Positions 26,651 to 38,900 of a DNA stretch of 64,000 nucleotides are shown piece by piece. The notes under the pieces are model-generated. The model saw nothing but the letters and a program-made list of their open reading frames with translations, was not told the DNA's origin and ran no database searches. The translations under genes were made by a program, and so were the position numbers. This DNA is from Diphasiastrum complanatum (lineage: Eukaryota; Streptophyta; Lycopodiopsida; Lycopodiales; Lycopodiaceae): the NCBI GenBank assembly GCA_029204225.1, contig CM055108.1, forward strand, positions 20,591,644 through 20,655,643. The letters run 5' to 3'. Position 1 is the stretch's first letter. Every line of letters starts with the position of its first letter.

Positions 26651-26961
26651 TCAACAATGTAGGAGAAGAGAGTCAACAACATGACTATTTAATTGTTTCA
26701 AATGTGATTTTTTTGTTCCTTATGGTGACATGAAAATTAATCTTTTTCATTTTTTTAATGATGGTGTGAAATTTTTTTCCATCCTTGCCGAAAACTTGAA
26801 AACCCACATGGACTGACAATGGACACAATAAAAATACAAGATATTAGAAGCAAATTGTAATCTCTGTGTACTAGGTATCCGCCATCAGGAGGCAGGCTAC
26901 TTGCTGTAGCACCCCCCGAGCCGCTGGAGTGGGTGGCCACAACAAGTAGCCTACCGTTGAA

Positions 26962-27060
26962 TGACAAATACCATATGTAGCAATTGCAGATCTATGGTGG
27001 AGATGAAAAAACGGCAAATACCATATGTAGCAGTTGCAAATCTATGATGGAGATTAAAAA
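26962..27060. repeat. Two-copy ~50-bp tandem repeat
   Basis: CAAATACCATATGTAGCA followed by a similar 30-bp stretch occurs at about 26966 and again at 27015 with few changes. Confidence 0.85.
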
Positions 27061-27139
27061 TGTTTTAGAATCCCTGCTATGGGTCAGAATCTGCTTGTTC
27101 TTAACCAACTAGACGATGCCAATATGTCCAATATCAGTC

Positions 27140-27620
27140 CTCAAAAATGCTACAAACTTCGAAGTATTTTGGAGCAATGTTCGAGAACGCCGGCATAGTT
27201 CAAGAATGGAACCGACATCTTTTCTCAAAAACCGGCATGGCAAAAATTGTACAAGATATTTTATGTCATAAATCTTGGGTTTTATAAGAGAATACCAGCA
27301 AGAGAGGCCGAAGAACTTTTTCACATATCGGTTTTGGAGAGAAAAAAAGGTTCTCGAACATTGATTTTGGAGGACTAATTCCTTGATACCTTGGTGCAGT
27401 GTTCGGGAAAGCCGGCAAAGTTCAGGAATGAAATCGGCAACTTTTGTCAAAAACCGACATGCTCGAAAACTTGCAGGTTTTTTTAGGTCATAAAGCAATG
27501 TATAACCGGCATGTATTGAGGGTCATTCTTGAGAAAATCGAAAGAGTTCAAAAAATACAGGTTTTTGGAGGAGAACCCAAAAAAGGTTTCCCAAACGCTG
27601 CCTCGGTGGTTCAAAACTTC
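27140..27620. repeat. Diverged ~250-bp tandem repeats
   Basis: The motif order GTTCG-GAA-GCCGGCA, AGTTCA-GAATG, TCAAAAACCG-CATG, GTCATAAA occurs at about 27178 and again at about 27398, with weaker traces further on. No coding signal was found. Confidence 0.65.
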
Positions 27621-28053
27621 GATACGTATAGTCAAGGCCGGGCGAGTTCAGCCGTCAACCGACGTTCACATGCATGATGCATCCATATACTATATATTGA
27701 GTTTGCTTAAAAGAAATGGGGGCTTTTGTCATTTTGACGTGCCCTTGGCAACTGGCCATCGCAAATTGGTCACAGGTGGCAACCCGTGAAACCTTCAGAG
27801 CTACGGGACTTGTACACGCCCCTGAATGGCAGCATTGGCACGCTACGATCTGAAGGCGTGCACCGTTAGATGAGCGTCGAGAAGAGTCCAAGTGGCGGCG
27901 ATTGGTCACGTGGCAGGCATCGAACGGGAGGGGCCATAATCTGTCGTGCCATTAGGGCCCCGACCAAACAGAGAGCAATATGAGCACTGTTTCTGTGTTT
28001 TTCTGTGTCAGATTTGTGTGTAAAACAGTGATGCATCGCTCGTCTTTTCTGCA
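27621..28053 (+). promoter_or_regulatory. Presumed promoter and 5' leader of the pullulanase gene
   Basis: More GC-balanced sequence than the flanks, ending at the start codon. A TATA-like TATATATT lies at 27691-27698, which would give a leader of some 330 nt. A short upstream ORF starts at 28031 and ends at 28066, overlapping the main start. The transcription start is not visible. Confidence 0.3.
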
Positions 28054-28355
28054 ATGCCAGGGATGATGATGCTTCAATCTTCAATTCCTGTTATTGTAAA
28101 CGGGATCTGTCAGCTGCCCACCAATGGCAGATCAATGCTGCTTGCTGCACAATGCCAGGCTTCTTCTGGGAGCTACAGCGGATGGGATGCGACAGCAGCA
28201 TTCCCTTTGCAGACCCATTCCTCGCTGATTGCAAGGAAAGGGCAGAAGACCCAGGCTTCGAGAAGGGAAAATGCAAGCAGAGGCTTGGGGATCGTTGCAG
28301 CCAATTCGCAGCAGGAAACCTCAGGAATCTTACCTTTGAGAATTCATTACCACAG
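28054..28355 (+). CDS. PU1: Pullulanase exon 1
   Basis: Start codon at 28054 (an MMM run follows at residues 4-6, so 28063 is an alternative start). It encodes the transit peptide and ends ILPLRIHYH with two bases of an Arg codon; donor CACAG|GTATTG. Phase 2. Confidence 0.85.
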
Positions 28356-31300
28356 GTATTGGGCAGTTGAAACCATTGTTGAGGGGCGGTATATTTTGTT
28401 GCCCTTCATCCTCTGTGCTTGTTTGTGTCTACAGGTTCCAATTCTGAATTGCTCCTTACCAAGTAGTCGGGTTTGAGGGTTGCCATTGCCGTTGAATGGC
28501 TCAGGCATGTCAAGCATTAGCAGAGCAAACTTTTGACCATGGTTGCTGCTTAAGTCTGCAAGAGAAGAGCTAAAATAAGGATAGAATCAGTGTTTTTAAT
28601 TGCGTTCTCTTATTGTAAAACATCCAATATCGAATGAAGTAAGTTTTAATCTTCCGAAATTGGCACTCAACAAATGGGGTTGAACGTACTCATACGTGGA
28701 GGACATAAAGAAGCTCATCATTTCTGTAACAGATTCTTTATCTGGAATTAGCTGTGCGTATGAAGATAGATTAATTTTTTTTTCTCAATGCGAGTTCCTT
28801 ATGTGCAAAAAGTCAACAAGCCAACGTGTTGTTCCCCCAAACAACAAAAACGAATTTGGAGCAAGGCCTCAAGGCCCACTTTCTAGAACTTACTGTTTAC
28901 ATGCCAATTATAAATCACTTTCTGTTTGGACGAGGATAAGAGAGAAACTCACGGCTCTGATCAATGAGGAATATACCAGCAATCAATGATCATGCTACTT
29001 GATGCTGCGTAACCAGGAGAAATACACACCTGGAATAAGAGAGCTTTTTTTCTGCGTCAGTTTTGTCCATTGATATGTGCATGTGTTTAGGTGTGCTTAA
29101 CAGTGGCAAGCACTTTTTGTGTTTGTTTCGTGATTTTGCCGTTTTGCATGCACGTTACCAAAGCTAGTTCCAGGTATTTGCATGCCCCCCTGTTCTCTTC
29201 GTGCATTTCACAATGCCTGGACATCTTTTGACGGGTTTTTCTTGTTTGGGGTCCACAGACATTCTTAGAGGACTTCTTAAGCTACTGTGCTAGTCGAACT
29301 AGGAATTCTTACAACTGACACTGGAAGAAGAGGGCCTGAAACTTCAATCTAGGAATTTTCTTACAACTGACATTGGAAGAAGAGGGCCTGAAACTCAAGC
29401 CGAATCTACTGAGTTGGGACTAGCTCCCTGAGAGACATAGAATTAGAAGTACAGACTGATTAGATCCTTTTCTAGGATAATCTCTAGTTAGCACCAAGTT
29501 AGGGGAAGTCATGAGGTTTGGACATGAGAGACACAGTTTACTTTTTTTAAATCTTTTGAGTGAATACTTGTTCTATCAGGGATGTCTGGATTGTGAAACA
29601 GCCACTTGCTGAGATGTTGCTTCTAAATCTTTGAAGTGAATACTTGGTGTATCAGTGAAGTCCAGTTGACAATTGTGAAACATTTCCATATTATTCTGTA
29701 GGAAACATGGAGATTATGCCGACTGGGGCCTTCATGTCTGGGGTTGTACCATGTTCTCAAGAGCTTGGGAGGATCCATTACTTCCTAGTGGAGTAGACGA
29801 CTTTGGTGTTTACTGGGATGTCACAACAAAAGATGGAGGGATCCTGAATTTTATGATTCACCAAGGAGATATAAAAGTTTGTTTCCAAAACTTGTTCCAA
29901 TAGTTCCATCATCATGTCTGTGTTGCAGAAACATTTATGAGCTTTCTTTCTGTAAGCGCTTAAAGAAACAGCTATCAAACTGTACTGTGTAGTTGGATCA
30001 GCTTATAAGCTTTGCTGTTTAATAGCTTCCATAATAACAGAAATTTGTACTTGTTTGACTGATGGTAATTGCCACAGGAGAGAGCAGGTTCATTGCCACA
30101 TGCAGGACATGCTATTGTCTGGGTGGTACAAGATCAGCTAAACCAGTTCTTTAAAAAGCCAGACCTTTATTCTTTGCCCATGGTAACACTGTGACTCTGC
30201 CTGTCTATCTCGGTCCTGCAACATTCTTTTCTCACTGTTATGATACGTATATGTTCAGGTCTGATCTTACCTTCTTTATCCAACTTGTTAATACATCACT
30301 GGTGAATAGGCAAAAATTCTTCCTTGCCGCACCCTGATGCTGCTATACATCCATATTGACAAATCATGTTTTATCAGTCAAAAAGGACATGCTTACCTTT
30401 CGCTGTTGTGCTCATCTCCTACATATTGGTGATTACAATGCTGATGTTTAGTTGCAATGATTTTTTAGAGCACATGTTTTTTCTTGGACACCTTGGAGCT
30501 TCTTTTGCGATTCTGGAAAATCATCTTTTTTGTTATCCTCTTTCTGTATTTTTCCAAATTGCTTGCATTACGTACAGATGGTAAAAGGAAACAAGCAGAG
30601 TGAATATCAAAGTGAGGTATTTTGCACACGAGTTGCAAGATAGGTCAACAGAAAATAGGAGCAACAAAAGGCTATTCTAACTCAACCTTCACTTGTCACT
30701 TCCACTTGTCCAAGTGTGATGCATCATACGAACATTCGAAAGACTAATTTCATTTGCTCATGTTCTCTTCAATGACTAAGGAGCTTGAGATAGGTCTCAA
30801 TTGATCCTTTGATGGGAATGTGTTGAAAGTATGGCCCTCAAAGTTGCAGATACCCCTTGGGTTATATACTACGATTGATATTCAAATGACCTGGTTAGTG
30901 TTCATAAACATGGGTTAGAAGGTACCCAATTTACTATGAGATCAGATGGAGATACTATTGCCTATTTTGAGATGCACCTATTATGGACTCTTATAGCATA
31001 TGAGAATCCACACTATGTTGCATTCATGGTACGAGAGATGTTCTTACTATGATAGGATCTATGTCAGCCAGCTCAACAGAGTCACTCCAATACACAACTC
31101 CAAACTACGTCCTTTTTTCTAGTAGAAGACCATGGATAGATCCAAATTCAGATGATGGTGATGATGACGATGACACTCCTGCACATAGACACCACAGACG
31201 AGCGTATCAGCCAACATTATGTCATTGTTAGAGCTATATGTCCTACCATGCAGAGACACACATCCCATAGGCGACCTCCTCAATGACGTCAGCAGCACAC

Positions 31301-32848
31301 CACAACCATACCTCCAACAACAACTTCTACTACATCCTTCTTCAGTAGCAGCAGGATGATGGCAATATGTTATACCATCATGTTTGTAGATGGATATATT
31401 TTGCATTATATTTCTCTTAAACCTTAGCATTTAGATCTATATGTAGTCTTTTTTATTGTTTTGAAGAGGTTTCATACGCTCCCAATGATGCCATATGCTT
31501 GACATTTTACTCTTTTGTCTTATGTGCCTTGTGGCATTGAAAAGACATCAATAAAGCTTTCTTCTTTCTTTCTATCTTTCTTTCTTTCTATCTTTCTTTC
31601 TTTCTTTCTTTTGTGTGTGCGAGATTTTATTTAAATACTAGTTGTTGGTACATTCATGTGTTGTCGTTCTAGGTTGTGATCGTTTGTAACTTATATCTAT
31701 CATGCTATGCACAATGCATTTCAGGGTTTAACATTATGTGACATAAGTGGAGTCTATCAGTTTGAAGGTCTTTAGTTTTGTTGTTCTTTGGAGTTATTGT
31801 AGCTTCACACCAAAATGTGTTGACGTGATGATTACTTAAGCCCCAAGTTAGACATTGTGTGGCACATTACGCTTAACTTTTAATTTATATTTCTTGATTG
31901 CATAAATCTTTTTTCTTAAACTCTTATTTACTCAAATTGACAACAACTAGCAGGCATGATTCTAACAGTAAGTGGTATCTCAACCTCTTTTCATTTCTAG
32001 GGTGATCTAGGCTTGGCACGTGCTTTTTGGGTCACAAGGGATTTATTAGCTTGGCATTTGGATGCTGCAAATAGTCACGTTAATTTGCATGCTAGCAAAA
32101 AAGCAACTTTACACCTCTCAGAAAAAGGGGTTGAAGGTTTGTGTGAGCTTGTTTTTTTGATTTTGTAGCTGTGTGCTTTGTTTGGCTAGTGCATGATTGT
32201 TTGTGCATGTAGCATTTAACATGCTCTTTAAAGCTAAACGTATTTTCAGGTTCTTCCTCTTGTTGCATACAGCTTCTGAAAGTTGTCTGTAGCATTGATC
32301 TTGTGGAAGATGTAAACTTTTAACGAACATGCCTAGGAAATTGTATGTTTGCTAAAGAAATCAAATTGTCATTTTTTACTTGTAGGAGGAGATTTGAAGA
32401 TTAAGCTTGAACCACACTTGAATGGACTTCCAGATGAGGCAAGTATTTTAAGTGGTTGATGTTTGTGTTAAGCTAGTACAAGGCTTAGATTTTAAGTCAA
32501 AATCTAATTTTAAGAAACACGCTCACATTAAAATTCTTTTCCTACATGTCAAATGTTACTAATGTGTCATTTTATGTTCTAAAGTGTGTGCATGTATTGT
32601 CTTGAAGTCATGTTGGCATTTTACCATGAATCATTTTTAGATATTAGGGTGTCCATCCTTTCAAGAGTCACATGAATGCTTCTTGGTTTCCAAGGGGAGG
32701 CTCAAACTTGGGAACAAAGAAACTTTGGATGTCAAGCTAACCACATGAATGGAAGAACTCAATGATCAACGTTATGAACACACAAAATAAAGAGATATGG
32801 ATCACCATAACACATGTTCATTAGTATCTCCACATCACAATGCTACCA

Positions 32849-32903
<55 letters not shown>

Positions 32904-35900
32904 CATAGGTCCCGCGGTACTGGGTACCGCGGATCCCGGTACCGCGGGACCATACTGGTACCGCGGTACCATGATGGTACCGCGGTACCACAATATAATA
33001 ATATATTTATTATTTAATATTTTTTTTAATTTTTTTTTACCTAAACCTACCCGCCCCCCTCGCATTTCCTCTGAAATTTTTTTGAGCCCTCTCCGCCCTG
33101 CCATCGCTGCTGGTTTTTCTTGCCTGCCTTTGATTCCTTGCGTCGCCCATCGCCCACGCAACGCCCTGCCTTGCATCTGATTTCCTTTGCCCTGCACTCG
33201 CCCATTTTCAGCGTCTCTCCAACAGTGAACCCTGCTGTTTTTTTTCCAGCAATCCATCCCTCATTTCATCTGCAATGGTGCAATCCGACCTTTCCGGTCT
33301 GTGGGACGAGGTAGACATTGTCAGGCGGGTTGCCGACAAGGCCAACAAGACCGGTCAGAAGATCGTGCGCTGCCGATACTGTCTCGTCGAGTTTGCTGCA
33401 TCCCTCACTCGCCTTAAAGGCCATCTGCTCGGTGCACGCGCCAAAAATGGTGCCACCTTGAATGCTGCCCCTTGTGGCAGCATGACCGTCCCCGACAGGC
33501 AGCGACTACTGGACACCTACGGGCCGCGGCTCGTGGCAGGGGAGAACACCATTTCGGAGGGCGTTCTCCGATTTTGCACCGCTCCTTATGTGACTAACCC
33601 AGAGTTGCTGCCTGCTTGGCTGGCACGCACGAGGAGAGGGAGTGCATCCTCCTCTGGTCCCTTTGCCCCTCAGACAGCTCTGCCTCATGCACCCCCATCT
33701 GCTCAGATTCCGGTGGATCCCGTCCCATCGCGTCCGACAGTTGCCACTGCGGTTCCACCACCACCCACCGTTGCTCGCACTCCACCAGTCTACGACTTTC
33801 TCATGGACTCTCCGCCACCCGAGCAGGCCCAGGATGGTACTGGGAGGATGTGGAAGAGATCCCTTCTTCCTTCCCTTCCCATCCGGATGACCTCCTCAGC
33901 CAGCAGTTTTCGTACCCCATGCCAGATGTTGCCCCTCCACCAGTGCACCCCACCTATGCTGCTGCACCCATCCCTGCCAGTGCATCCCACTCTCCCCATT
34001 CCACGTCTACAGCCGATGCATCCACCAGCGCCCAGCCTGTCGCGTCATCGTCCATTCCCGTCACGGTTGGTGCACCGTGCTGGAGGTCCACCACCCGTCG
34101 TCCACCAGGGAGAGCCCTCGTGCAGCAGACCATTCGCGGCGCGCATCAGCCGCACATGGACAGAGAGGCCACACAGGCCGTGGCCAGTCTGGTTTACGAG
34201 CTGAACCTGCCCTTTGCCATCACCGACTCTGAGCCCTTCAGAAGGGCCTTCCGCCTTGCACAGTCTGTCAGCCCTAGCTGGAGAGTCCCTAGTTCAGAGG
34301 TTGTCCGCACACACATGCTGAGGGATAGGGTCGAGTCCTTGTCTAGAGAGATGGAGCCTCTGCGTCGGCACTGGGCCACTTACGGTTGCAGCATCATGTC
34401 CGATGGCTGGACTGATGTCAGGAGGAGGCCGATCCTCAACATACTGGTCTCCAGCTGCATGGGCACACAGTTTTTGAGGGCAGTGGATTGCAGCAGGGGG
34501 GGGAGAGTCATATCTGCAGAGTTCATGTTTGATGTCATCAGGTCTTCCATCCTAGCCATAGGCCCACAGCATGTCGTCACGGTGGTGACGGACAATGCCA
34601 CGAACTGCATTCAGATGGGTGTACTGCTAGAGGCCGAGTTCCCTCATATTGTTCATACCCCCTGTGCAGCCCACGGCATAGACCTTTTGATGGGGGACAT
34701 TGGAGCACTTCCCTGGGTTAGAGCCATCGTCCGGGAGGCCCTCTTCCTGGTGACTTTTGTCACCAGAAAGAGGCGTGTTCTTGCCATGTTCCGGGTGTTT
34801 AGCCATCTGGACCTCCGTAAGCCAGCCCCCACGCGCTTTGCATTCGACTTGGTGGTCATCGACCGTTTGATCAGGTGCAGCTTCTACAGATGGTTGCCAG
34901 TGATCTTTGGGGTGCCAGTACATTTCCGCACACTGAGGATGGGGAGCACTTTTCTTCCACGGTGAGGGGAGACCAGTTCTGGAGGGATGCACAGACATTG
35001 TCAGGACTGCTTCGACCACTCTACATTGTGCTCCGCATGGCTGACAGCGAGGGGTCGACACTTGGACTGGTGTATGAGCTCATGGACCGGATTGGACAGT
35101 TCCTGCAGCTGCCCATCTTGCAGCCAGAGAGGTAAGCGGTACAGTGTTGCAATTGACCTTTATCTTTTCAGTACTTGCTAGTTTGTTTTTCTGTCAATGT
35201 TAAGCTTTTTCGTAATGCCCTAAACCACATGCCCCTCACCTGCAGGATGACAGAGCTGAAGTTCATATGGGAGACGCGATGGAACTACTTCCACAGGAGT
35301 ATCCACAGCGTTGCACACATGCTGCATCCCCTCTTCCTCTCTCCGACACAGATCGCAGACAGGGAGCTCGAGGCCGATTGGCTTCAGTACATTCACAGGG
35401 TGGGTCCACACATAGGTTTGGATCCTATCAGGCTCATGGAGGAGCTCGCTGCATTTCGTTTCGGCATGGGCACATTCGGCCACCCGGCTGCCCAGGATCC
35501 AGAGAGGAGGCAGCTACCCATTACCTGGTGGACCATGTTCGGTAGCACATACCCATCTATACAGCGTCTTGCACTGCGTGTCCTTTCTCAGGTATGCATC
35601 TCATTTTATCCTCCATTTTTTGTGTTTCGTTGAAGTTTCACCTTTGCCACAATGTGCTGAAGTATTTCAATGCACGCACCACAGGACTGTGCTGCCTCTG
35701 TGTGTGAGCGTAATTGGAGCACATGGGCACTGATTCACACGAGGAGAAGAAACCGGTTGTCAGTGAGTCAGTTGGAGCGGTTGGTGTTCTGTAGCACCAA
35801 CGCACGTCTCGCCAGGAGGCTTCCGACCATTACGAGCGCATTGCAGGTGATAAGCTAATCTTTCATAGCATGTTGGTTGACTCCTGGTATGTTGGTTTCA

Positions 35901-38900
35901 TTTCTTGAAAAAGTTGTCTCTCTGACATGCAAATTTTAAACCTTGCAGACGAAGATATCTGATTTGGAGCGCCAGGTTGACTTGCCTACGGACAGCACCC
36001 ATCCCATGCCTGCAGATGACCTGGGCACACAGTTGATGGCAGAGAGAGAGAGGGAGCTTGCCGAGATGAGAGAGAGAGAGCTTGGGCTTGAGCACAGAGA
36101 GCCCCCATTGTATGAGGCAGATGAGCCAGTGTCAGAGGATGAGCATGATGAGGATGAGCCCATTCGGGTTGTGTTTGCCAGACCAGAGAGGGATGAGGCA
36201 GATTATACAGGTGCAGGGCACACGCCACGGGCAGGGGTCACAGGTGCATCACGTGGCAGAGGTGGGACACATGGCACAGGTTATACCGGCAGACAGGCAG
36301 GGCACACAGGGGGGGGCAGTGGCATACCTACCTATGTCGACATGATGGAGGAGGCTCTTGATAGAGGGCAGAGTGGTTTAGATGCTGGTCCCGCAGATGT
36401 TTGGATGCGTGCAGCACAGAGTCATGGCCGTTACTACGACAGCACACCAGAGGAGGCACCTGATGACTTTCATTGCACAGATTGGGAGGCCATGCAGGGT
36501 CTACAGGGTGCACATGATGAGGCACGGGATGAGGCTTGGGTTGATTCAGGGGTTGGTGCACAGGATGATTCAGAGGTCGGTGCACAGGATGATTTAGAGG
36601 CTGGTGCACAGGATGAGTCCCAGAGCCCAGAGCATTTGTATTCGGATGCCCAGCTGGCCGACTTGGTTGCCACATTGGATTCAGAGGCCCAGCAGATGCC
36701 GAGTGTCAGGGCGCCCCCATCATCTCTTGCCAGCATGCCACACACAGAGTCCCAGCCAGAGCAGCCGCATGAGGTGCCTACAGTTCCTCCAGCTCCTCAG
36801 AGGGTGTATGTGGGTCGCACAGCTCCTCCAGTGCCACCGATGCCATTTAGGCCTGCATCCCCTTCATCGCCGTCCACTTCTGCAGCACCAGGTCTCCATG
36901 GCAGGCCACCATCTTCACATCCACAGTGGCTCCTCCAGTGGCAGCACCCACGTCACATCCTCCTCCTTTGGCAGCACCCAGGATGTACCAGTACCGGCCA
37001 CCACAGCGCCCCTTTCAGTACATATCGCCACTGTACTCGCCTCCTGCACAGCCAGTTCCTCCACCTGCAGCAGCCCCACGGGCACACACTCCACGAGCTC
37101 ATCCTCCTCGCTCAGTTGCACAGGGAGTTCCCTCTTTTGCTTCCCTATCCCAGCCGGCCTCAGCTTGGGCCCAGCCTAGCCAGCCAGGTGATTTGCATGG
37201 GGGTGACGAGGCATTGACAGCTCCTCTTGTCCGCAAGAGACCAGGCAGGCCCAAGGGTGCACCGAACAAGAAAGGCAAGGCACAGAAACTGCCAGGGAGG
37301 AGAGGACGACCACGCAGGGCTCCAGGTACAGGTAGAGGTGCAGTATCACAGCCAGTTGGAGCAGGTGTTGTTGGTTTGGCCTGCTTGGGGGCTGATGCGG
37401 AGGCTGATTGGGAGGATGAGGATGGCGAGTCTTCCCCCTCGGATACACAGCCCATGCCAGTTCCAGACAGGCAGAGATATCGGCTGCGAGAGTCAGCTGG
37501 GGGCCCTGAGTTGTCTCCAGAGCATTCGTCTGAGTCAGAGCCAGAGCATTGATTGTGGCTCTATTGTTTTAGTTTCAGTAGTTTGTCTCTAGCAGTCGGT
37601 CTACCATTGTACTCAGATGATTTTTCACATTATATACAGTGTTTGGCCTACATTATTTGCTGCACATTGTGCGTATGTCGCTCTGTACATGTGATGCTTT
37701 ATTTTATGTTGAAGAATTCTATGTGCGTGTGTGAATCCTATTTTCATTTAATTTCGTTTGAAGTGAATGCTAGCTTCACATATATGCACCTACATCATGA
37801 GCACAGCAATCACCCCTACACCCCAAACGACATTGAATAAACACATGTAATACATCTGCATTTAAAAAAATTACAAACATTGCATCTTACATGACCAGGC
37901 TCGCGTTGCACAAAAAACAACTATGTATATATTCAACCGTTGTATCAGGATAACATCACATATACTGTCATTTTTTTAAGCAGCCATCTAGTTATTTGCT
38001 GCACCATAAACTGCCGAAAACTACATAGCAACAGTCCGCCACATACGGGTGGACCTCATCTATTCTAAACATCCCTCACTGATCCTCCACCGACTCCTCG
38101 CCCTCGTCTGGTGCATTGTTTTGTCGCTCTTGCTCTGCCTCCCGGTTAGCCCGAGCTGCCTCCTGGTTAGCCCGACGTCTGGCCGCCCTTTCCCTGACCA
38201 TGATGAGCTGCCGTCGTGTGAAATTCATTCCGATCTGCTCATCCAGATCCAGCTCGACAGCGGGGACAGGATCCACAGCGGGGGCGGGTGGCTCCGGTTC
38301 CGGATTTCTCTGTCGAGTCTGTCGCAGCATCTCTCGGATATCTGCCTCTTGCTTCCGATGCCTCTCGTTGTGCCTTCGGATATCTTCCTCAAGCTTTCTC
38401 CTGGCTTCGCCCTCGGGCTTCGGTGGTATTCGCTCAGCCATCTCGATCGACCTTCTCCTCACAGCACCCTGATCCTTGAACACCCTCTCACAGCACCCTG
38501 GCTCTCAAACAGCCTCTCACAGCCTGTCACCGGCTCTCGCTTGCTCTCTCACTGTCTATCACTAGCCCTCTCACAGCCTCTGAAAATGCCGACCACAATG
38601 GCATTGTGAGTGCCTATTTATCCCCACAGCCTGATCGGCCATGTGGATCCCCATCATCCCTCCATGTGCCTCCGTACCTGCCCCCATGTGATGCTCCCCC
38701 CTGTGTTGGTCTCCCATTGGGCCCATGGTCTGCTCACCCACAATGCCCATGTGCCTCTGTACTTGCCCCCATGTGATGCTACCCCCCTGTGTTGGTCTCC
38801 CATTGGCCCCTCGGTCTGCTCACTCGCAGTGCCCATGTGCCATTGCAACAGTCCCCTGCATCATGTACTGTACCCTCTTTTTTTACACCCAGAACCCCCT

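Larger units (their letters stand above)
25801..27130. other. AT-rich non-coding stretch with GA microsatellite
   Basis: No gene recognised. It contains the (GA)n run at 26579-26646 and a two-copy 50-bp tandem repeat at about 26962-27060. Confidence 0.5.

Noticed and set aside
30810-31440. Possible captured gene in intron 3 (frames 31049-31430)
   Set aside because: Short, overlapping frames with no domain; composition fits intron sequence.
36604-37179. 191-residue frame overlapping the transposase C-terminal exon
   Set aside because: His/Ser/Gln-rich shadow in a third frame; the AT-hook frame explains the region better.
38049-38609. 186-residue plus-strand frame opposite the accessory ORF (and its mirror)
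   Set aside because: Leu/Ser/Pro-rich composition of an antisense shadow; the minus frame has the start context, charged composition and TATA-like box.
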